Below are positions 56,801 through 64,000 of a stretch of DNA of 64,000 nt, piece by piece. The stretch is from NCBI GenBank assembly GCA_001643675.2, contig LSRY02000017.1, positions 62,001 to 126,000 on the forward strand. The letters are read 5' to 3'. Source of the DNA: Monocercomonoides exilis (taxonomy: Eukaryota; Preaxostyla; Oxymonadida; Polymastigidae). The notes beneath the pieces were generated by a model. It was given only the letters and a program-made list of their open reading frames with translations, searched no databases and was not told the DNA's origin. The stretch's first letter is position 1, and every line of letters starts with the position of its first letter. The position numbers and the translations under genes were made by a program.

Positions 56801-59800
56801 CTTTTCCTGATAATATCAATCGAAGCTTCATCCAATTTGTCTTATCGAGAGCATACTCTAGCGTTTTGCAAGGCGAGGAAGGAAGAAGACCACATTTCTT
56901 GTTTGAACCAGTAGAATTATTATCAGAGCCGCTTTCACTGACATATGAACGTTCTGTTTGAAGGTGTGTATCAAGACTAGCAAAAGATGATGATTTCTCA
57001 TATGCATAGTCATTTGTTTTTATGTCTTCTATATTTGAATCATTTAAATAGCAAAACTGAAAGTGGTAGAGGCATTCTGGAACATCGCTTCCTTTAAATG
57101 CAATCATATTGCCGTTTGTATCTGCTAATGTTCCTGAAAACAACAGATTTTCAAATTTTAATGTGTCAAAATCAACATTTTCCGCTTTTGTATCCAGTTC
57201 TAAAAACAAAGCACCTCCATACCCATATCCACGATTCAATGAATTTTTTGTTGCGATACAGTTTGTAAAACTTATATTATTCAATGATAATGTTGCATCT
57301 TCTGAAACAGAAAGATACATTCCTCCACCGCATCCATTTATTATATTAGATGAAGTTAAATAGTTTTTGGAAGAGGCATAGCAGTTCCGAAAAATGCAAT
57401 GTTCAACACTAATTGCCGGCTTGACATCTGTGGTACCATTATTTACTACTTCTGATGCTTTTGTCCATTTCCCATTTCGAAACTGCCTTCTTCTCTCAGA
57501 AGAATCTGAATTCGCTCCAGTCTCTTTCGCAAGGATGGATTTTACATACACAGCTCCGCCCTGAGTGGCATTCAACTTTCCATCCTCATTTTCAGATCCA
57601 AAAGTGCATCCTTTCAATGAGAAACTGCTTCGCCCTCTGAGAAGCACATTCACCGCTGATCCATTACCGTAAACTGTGGTCAGACTGTTAAAAATGCAGC
57701 TTTCCATCTTAAATTGCCCTCCTTTGTCGTTGCTCTGTGTAGGTGTTGGGATTCCGTTTTCTCCTGCTGCACATCTTGGAAGAGATGAAATTTCATAATA
57801 AAAAGGTGCATTTGAGCAGTTTTTCACTGTTTGACTAATTTTACTGAATTCACAGTCTGTAACTTTCACTGTTTGCGAAGTTACGTTAATATAAGATGGA
57901 ATAAAAAGATCATTTGTTGCAGTTTGATGCGCCCGGAGATATTCAGTTGAATAAAAGAAAGAAGAAAGCGAAGCGAAAGTTTCTGCCTCTGTTGATCCAG
58001 TAACAGTAACAGCGTCCATTTCAAACTCACCCGCCGTTTTTAGGATACAGCAATAAAGTGGTTCAGGAGATGTTACAGATTGGCTAAAAAAGAGAGTAAT
58101 GCTGCGGATTTTCGCAATACCGCCTGTCGATGTAATGAACGCGTCGAGCGACTCTCCATAATTCATGTCCATGCCCTCGCTCTCTTCGTTAGCTTGCTTC
58201 TTTTGTTGTTGGTGCTTCAAATTGGAACAGTGATTTGGTTCATTCCTAAAAAGACCTCCCTCAGCACGATTCAAAACAGCATTAGAGCCAGAAGCTGGTG
58301 GATTTTGTGGATCCTGAGGATATGTTTTGACAAATTTTACAGTTGCCTTATTATTACCAGACTGGTCTTCAGTCGTAAGTGTCCAATCGCCCCAGCCAAG
58401 ATTAGCAGACTTATTGAAATCCACTTCACCATTCACGTAAATAGTACGCTCACACCAAGATATGTGAGACAAGGCCTCTCCAACTGTTTTACAGGGAGAA
58501 CCACTGCTTCTGCCACAAGTTGAGTTATCTTCCCCAGTTGCACTTATATAGTCTGTTAGTGATTTGTTGAATGCACCTTCAATAATGCCTTCAATGCTGT
58601 TTTCTTTGTTCTTTGAAAACAAGTTTTGATATTCTTCTAAACCTTGATTTGAAAACATCTCCTTTGTGAACATATCCGGAAAGCGATCATATGAAGGTTT
58701 AAGTTCATCCTTTGTATATTCAATCATTATAAAGGCACCTTTTTCTGCTCCAACTGTATCTTTGTCGAACTTTATGTTTCTGAATATGTAGCTATCTTTG
58801 CTGCCTGCTAATTTTAGATATATTCCTCCTCCGCACCCATTGTAATTACCTTCAGAAAGTATTGTATTTCCTTCATCATCTTGTAATGGCTCTTCATTTG
58901 CGACCCCACAATTTGTGAAAGTGCTATCTTTAATCATGAATCTTGCCTTCTGACCATTAAGTGCAATGTAAACAGCACCTCCTTTCCCGTCCTTTTGTTG
59001 AATATTCCAGCAGTTGTCGAAATTGCAGCCGATAAGCACAAGCCGGTCAGAAACATCAGATGAAAGATTTTCACTTTTTCCCAAATCAGTACATATGCAC
59101 CCAGCACACGGCATTCCTTTTGTTTCGTCGTTGCTTTGTGATTTTTCCTTCTTTGATGCAAACGAAGCAGAAAGAGATCTTGATGAAGATGCGTCTGCAG
59201 CTGTTGACGGATTTGGAAATGTGCTAATAACGTTCTGAAACTCTGTGGCGCGAATATCCACATCAACAGCAGACACAGAAGACTGGTGGAAGGAACGAAC
59301 AATAGCAGAAGTAGCAGTCAAGGAAATAGAGCAGAAAACGCAGTTCTTCATTTTCAGGCTTCCTGATGTCAACATGAACACAGGCGCTTTTGCAACAACT
59401 GGCGCTGCTGCAGCATTTGAAAAATGGAGATCGGATTTGTGAATGCTTTGCAGCGGGGTAAAAGAAGAGGCAGAATCAGATGAGACCACTGCAGCACTTT
59501 CCTTGCTGGCTCCTTTAAACCAACATCTTGTGAATTTAGCAACGGCAGGATCGCCTTCACTGATTTCCTTGTAGTTATTGATTTCAAACAGCGCATTTTC
59601 CGCATCAGGATCTGGTTGGTGCACAAAACTAATGTCTGAGATAGACAGCTCATGCAATAAAATGAATGATGCGGGCGCTGGATCATTGACAGCGGATTTC
59701 TTTTTTGTTTTGGGCTTTGTGGCATAAATGACTACTGACGGTTCTTCGCACCCTGATGGTGCTAATTCATTCACCTGTTTTGCTCCTTTAATTTCCTTTA

Positions 59801-61600
59801 GATTATTGTCTCAGATAAAACAAAATAAATAATAATAATTCAAATTTCAGTTTTTATTAATGAAAAATAGAATGGCACACTAAATATGTGAAATCCGGCG
59901 GAATACTCTCCAGCTTCAATGGTAATTATGCTTTTCATATTCGTCTCCGCAGCCGCCTCAAAAGTTCTGCAACTTTGACTGTAAAGACAAACTGCATTAT
60001 CAAGACTTCCCGTAACATTCAACTTAGCAGAGGAATTGACATTAATTTCGTTTGATGAAGAACTATTTGGAAAATAACTTAAAATATTATTAATCAATGA
60101 ATGGCTGGTTCCCTGTGACAATGAATATGTATTAGTAGTTTTATTAGCAAAAGTTCCACTAACGTTAACAAACAGATCTGATCCATAAGGTGTCGTATCT
60201 CCGGTTGTTCGATCTACAACGTTTGAAGCAAACAAACAATATGCTAAATTTAATGTAACTTTTGGGTGAGTATTGTTGTCTGGTACTTTCAAGCAAATTC
60301 CAGCAGTATATCCTTTGGACCATCCCTCGGCCAAATAGCTGTTTGTAATAGTCAAAGAATCCAAATTACAGAAAAAGCAAGCGCTTCCAGTTGGATCCTC
60401 GTTATCATTGCGACGAAAAGAAGAGAAATAATTAAAATTTAAATGACCCTGTTCTTCTTTTTCCAGCTGACATCGAATAAAGCGACATCCAGTAACATTT
60501 CCAGATCCTTGTCGTGAATAGACTCCAGCGCCTTCGATCGCTGCGATGGAATCTTTGAAGATGGAATTATCCAAAAGAAGTTTTCCTTTCTCTGAATAAA
60601 GACATCCACCACTGCCTTTTGATCTACAGTTCCTAAATTCACAACCATTCATCAATACTGTTTCTTTGTTTCCATCTCCATCTGTATTAACCCATATTGC
60701 TCCTCCTGCGGCCTGTTTATTAGTTTCCTGATCTGTTCCCCTAACCGAATCATTCTCAAAATAGCATGAAACAAGTTCCAATTTAGCATTCGCTGATAAT
60801 GATATGCACAAAGCTCCTCCTTTAACGTTATTACCGTTATTGGCATTTACAAAGTCGCAAAACTCATATTTCTGATCTTCAGAATTTTCAGCTACTTCCC
60901 TTGATGATTTGCTACAATTTTGATTTGTACTGAAGCATCCAAAAAATGAATTGTTTTTAGCATAAATATAGCCAGCACCAATGCTTCCTAAAATTAAATT
61001 TCCAGAGATTGGGCTATCACAATAATTAAATGTACATTCTGAAAGAAAAGTATAATGCTCTTTTTCATTAAGACCTTCTGAATAAGAAGAACAAGAAACT
61101 GAATTCACTTTCGTTTTGCTAATGTTCCAAAATTTGCAGGAATCAATTTTCAGAGTACTTAGAAAAGGATTATCAAATAAAGGAATTGAACTGAATGATA
61201 TCAAATTCTGAAATTTGCTATCATAAATTAAAAATGATCCTCCAACTGATTGTTGTGATAATATCGAAGGAAAAAGCAAGGTGGATAATAGACAATGTTT
61301 TAATGAAATATTAACAATATCAATGCTTCCTCCATTTGTTGTAATTAATGCAGATTGTCGTTTGATCTCAAACACAACTTTCACATTCTTGATGATGTAA
61401 ACAGATGAAGCGTCAATATTACATAGTTCAGATTCAGAGTCAATATCAAATGTCACCGTTGATGTTTGCAATGAAGAGTTATGAAGTAAAAAATAAGAAA
61501 ATTCATCATTGTGAAAAAGAAGAATAGGTTCAGAAGTTTCATGGATGGAATCTATAGAAGAGCATATTTTAATAAGAAATATCGTAAAAAAGAGTTGCAT
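50861..61600 (-). CDS. Giant Pmp-like beta-helix surface protein, type I membrane protein (3 exons)
   Basis: Three exons on the minus strand, 61600-59881, 59809-55259 and 55038-50861, join in frame to 10449 nt (3482 residues, TAG stop). Introns are 71 and 220 nt; the second donor is GTAAGT. The first ATG at 61600 starts a signal peptide (MQLFFTIFLIKICSSIDS). The ectodomain is made of short beta-strand repeats with GGA(I/V/F)-type and F-x-N-C motifs (KGGAVYIAL, GGAIYL, FENCF), as in chlamydial Pmp repeats and parallel beta-helices. A cysteine module of the form CG-x(3-7)-PC-x-T recurs. An Ig/IPT-like segment lies near 51800-52100, then one membrane span (WVIIVIIVAAVVVVIVVIVV) and a charged tail of ~260 residues ending in DLDDDMYNTF. 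Role: probably adhesion or particle recognition at the cell surface, by analogy with Pmp/BspA-like proteins of trichomonads and oxymonads. Confidence 0.87.
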
Positions 61601-61791
61601 TTCTAATTTAGTCGAAAAATGAATGTTGCTCAAATATAACAAAATTTTTAAATATTAAGTATTTATGATCAAAAATGAATCTTTTCAAATCACAATCATT
61701 CATTTCTTAAAATATGTTTTTGCTATTTTGGTAGTTTATTTTTTTGCATAAAAATACTTCTATACTAAACTATGGTTATAGATCTTGAAAA
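61601..61791. promoter_or_regulatory. Divergent intergenic region between adhesin and Rho GTPase
   Basis: The two start codons lie 191 nt apart on opposite strands, so promoters for both probably sit here. The stretch is AT-rich. No defined element can be named. Confidence 0.45.
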
Positions 61792-63005
61792 ATGGCTGCA
61801 ACAGCAGAAGTCAAAATTGTGATTGTTGGAGATGGTGCAGTGGTTTGCTTTATTTTTTCATGTTTTATTTCCAGTTTTAAAACCGAATATTATTTGCGTC
61901 TTTGCATCTTTTGGTGAATTTTTGTAATTTTTTGTTTTTAAAGGGGAAAACTGCATTAATGATTATGTATTCCCAAGGAACATTTCCAGTTGGTATGCTC
62001 ATATTTTGTGCGTTAATTTCTTGTTCTTATTATTGTTGTTCATTTTTTATTTGGAACATATTATTTTGTATTGTTTAATTTTTTACAGATTACATTCCAA
62101 CTGTTTACGATGATTATAACAAATCTGAAACGTACAAAGATCAATTAGTTAATTTGGTATTTTATTTTTTTTCAAAAAAAAAATATTTTCTTTGATTGCA
62201 ACCTGTGAAATTTTTTTAGGTGTTATGGGATACTGCTGGGCAAGAAGAATACGATGCTATAAGGTTTGCTTAGTGCTTTTTATTGTATTCATGTTATTTG
62301 CATGATACTTAATTATTTTAAAGAACTCTTTCATATGATAAAACAAATGTATTTTTGGTTGCGTTTTGTTGCACTCAGCGAGAGTCATTACTTCGATGCA
62401 AAACTAAGGTACAATTTTTATCAATTTAGTGCATTTATTTTTCTTTAATTCTTATTATTTTCATTTTTTTTTACAATTAACTGTTTTGAATTTGCAAAGT
62501 GGTATCCCGAACTGAAGAAATATTTTTCTGGAGAGCCTCCTCCAATTGTTTTAGTTGGAACAAAGTGCGATTTGAGGGATATGGATCCTTCTTCTCCAAA
62601 TGCAGTCAAAGATAATGAAGTATGAAAGTTAAGAAATATGATTAAGAATAGACAAATATTAAAGAAAAAAATAATATCATTACAATTTGTTTATTGAAAT
62701 TTGTATAATGTGTTTTATTTTTCACTTTATATTTTGTACCATATTGTTTTCTTTTATTGATTTCAATTATTGAATATTTATTATTAATTGTTAATATTCT
62801 TTTATTTAAAATCCTTAATTTCTTATTTATTTATTTATTTATTTATTTTTATTAGATTAAAGAAATAATGAGGGACATAGGAGCTAAGGCGTATATAACT
62901 TGTTCGGCGAAGAGTGGAATTAGAGTTGCAGAAGTCTTTAAGACTGCACTTGATGTGCATTTTGAAAAGGACAATCAATCAGAAGGATGTTGTTCCATAT
63001 TGTAA
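61792..63005 (+). CDS. Rho/Rac-family small GTPase (7 exons)
   Basis: Exons are 61792-61842, 61944-61992, 62089-62156, 62220-62263, 62324-62408, 62500-62619 and 62856-63005 (567 nt, 188 residues). Introns are 101, 96, 63, 60, 91 and 236 nt. All GTPase boxes are present: P-loop GDGAVGKTA split by intron 1, switch I YIPTVYDDY with the effector Thr, WDTAGQEEYDAIR, TKCDLRD and CSAK. The WYPEL and TKxDLR forms mark the Rho family. The C-terminus is CCSIL: a CAAX box (CSIL) whose Leu predicts geranylgeranylation and membrane attachment. The Rho insert helix after TKCDLRD is shorter than in RhoA or Rac1. Role: membrane-bound switch of actin dynamics and phagocytosis. Subtype (Rac, Rho, Cdc42) is not decidable. 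The stop is TAA directly after CAAX. Confidence 0.94.
62824..62848. repeat. (TTTA)n microsatellite inside intron 6 of the Rho gene
   Basis: Six tandem tta/ttta units immediately before the acceptor (TTTTTATTAG) of the longest intron of the GTPase gene. It forms the T-rich tract ahead of the splice site. Confidence 0.8.
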
Positions 63006-64000
63006 TATAACACTTCTTAAAAATTTCGAAGTTACTATCTTATCTTTCTTTCTTCGAATATTCCTGTTAAATACCAGCATGTTTAAATCTTTGTCCTGCT
63101 CTTATCTTCAATCCCCATTAATCATCTTGCTTTGAAAGAAGTTAACTTAACAGAAAAAGAAAAATATGGAAATAATAAGTTGGCTATTGAATAATTCGTT
63201 TGATGGCAGTTTGTTCAAATAGAATAGAAAAATGATCACATGTAATTCATCAAAAATTCAAATAATATTTTTTTGTGTGTGTTTCTTTTGTAAAACTAAC
63301 GCAATTTTCTATTTCAGTTTCTGTCTATTTTGGGCAACATACGAAATTTTTTATGCATGTTTTTATTCAACATTTTGGACTTTTTTCCTTTTTTTCTTTT
63401 TCTTTTTTTAAATTGTTAAACTTTCGATCTTTTGAAGAAAGATTTATATCTTTTTCTCTTTTCAAGCATTGTTTTTTCATATCGCAAGACTTTATTTTAA
63501 TATTTGAATTGACGTATTTCACAATTTTGAAAGTACCATAAGTGCAAAAAATTGCAAATGTTTCATAAGGTAATTATAATCAATATCTCATTCTTTGAAT
63601 ATTAAGTTGCAACAAAAGACTGCACTTCACTCAATTTTTTCGAAGTAATTGACACTTCAACAAAAATCATTTTCTGGGGAAATTCATTAGTTATAAAAAT
63701 TCTTTGAAAAATTGTTGATTTTTTTTTTGTGAACTTGCAATGTGCTCTGTTGATCTATCTTTCGTCTGGAGTCATTTATTTTATCATTATTTTCCTTCGA
63801 AATTGAATGTTATATCGTGATTTTATATTTTTTTAAAAAATTATCCATATTGTTTTTTTTTTTTTTTTTTTTTTTTTGACAGACAAATGATTTCTTGACT
63901 TGTCATGTTACAGAAATGTGAATATGGCATTTTCGATTATGCAGGCCAATACGTTTGATATCAATTATTTTTATGCGGTGTTGATTTATTATAAAATTTT
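63006..64000. other. 3' flank of the Rho gene and AT-rich spacer
   Basis: No further gene was recognised. The frame 63275-63541 is Phe/Ser-rich and looks like chance. A run of 25 T lies at 63853-63877. Confidence 0.6.

Noticed and set aside
50861-61642. Three separate adhesin genes
   Set aside because: The inner two have no signal peptide or proper start, the first two have no anchor, and all three join with consistent introns and phase.
11756-63005. Alternative genetic code with TAA/TAG read as Gln, as in some oxymonads
   Set aside because: CCT-beta, the decarboxylase and the Rho GTPase end at TAA and the adhesin at TAG at the expected C-termini, and no conserved frame needs readthrough.

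Overview
The window is nuclear DNA of a protist. Genes carry short spliceosomal GT-AG introns, spacers are strongly AT-rich, and coding regions are full of serine-homopolymer inserts. The standard genetic code fits: conserved proteins end where expected at TAA, TAG or TGA. Taken together, the short introns, a flagellar dynein fragment, a pyruvate-decarboxylase-family enzyme and a giant Pmp-like beta-helix surface protein suggest an anaerobic excavate, most likely an oxymonad of the Monocercomonoides type. That assignment is inference, not read from a marker gene.

Layout. 1-7287 (+): 3' part of a huge serine-rich protein with a C-terminal TLDc domain cut up by low-complexity inserts. 7817-8724 (+): four-exon rolling-stone-like membrane protein. 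8725-11755: AT-rich spacer with three large imperfect inverted repeats. 11756-13735 (-): six-exon CCT-beta chaperonin subunit. 14358-18824 (-): TM9SF/nonaspanin with serine and charged inserts. 18950-20725 (+): secreted or anchored glycine-heptad protein, divergent from the TM9SF gene. 22503-30248 (+): 2581-residue serine-rich protein of unknown function. 30249-36074: long AT-rich spacer. 36075-39192 (+): five-exon pyruvate/indolepyruvate-decarboxylase-like enzyme. 39847-41238 (-): tubulin cofactor E-like LRR protein. 41429-43861 (+): C-terminal end of an axonemal-type dynein heavy chain with no visible 5' part. 45060-46507 (+): three-exon helical protein, unknown. 46913-49793 (+): Q-rich, BED-like zinc-finger nuclear protein. 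50861-61600 (-): three exons joining to a 3482-residue type I membrane beta-helix adhesin-like protein. 61792-63005 (+): seven-exon Rho-family GTPase.

Exon joins were worked out by hand. For each spliced gene listed here the exon lengths sum to a whole number of codons and the joins give continuous, family-like protein. CCT-beta, cofactor E and dynein all relate to tubulin or microtubules, but they do not form an operon-like unit. The surface and trafficking genes (adhesin, TM9SF, Rho GTPase) are consistent with a phagotrophic or attached cell.
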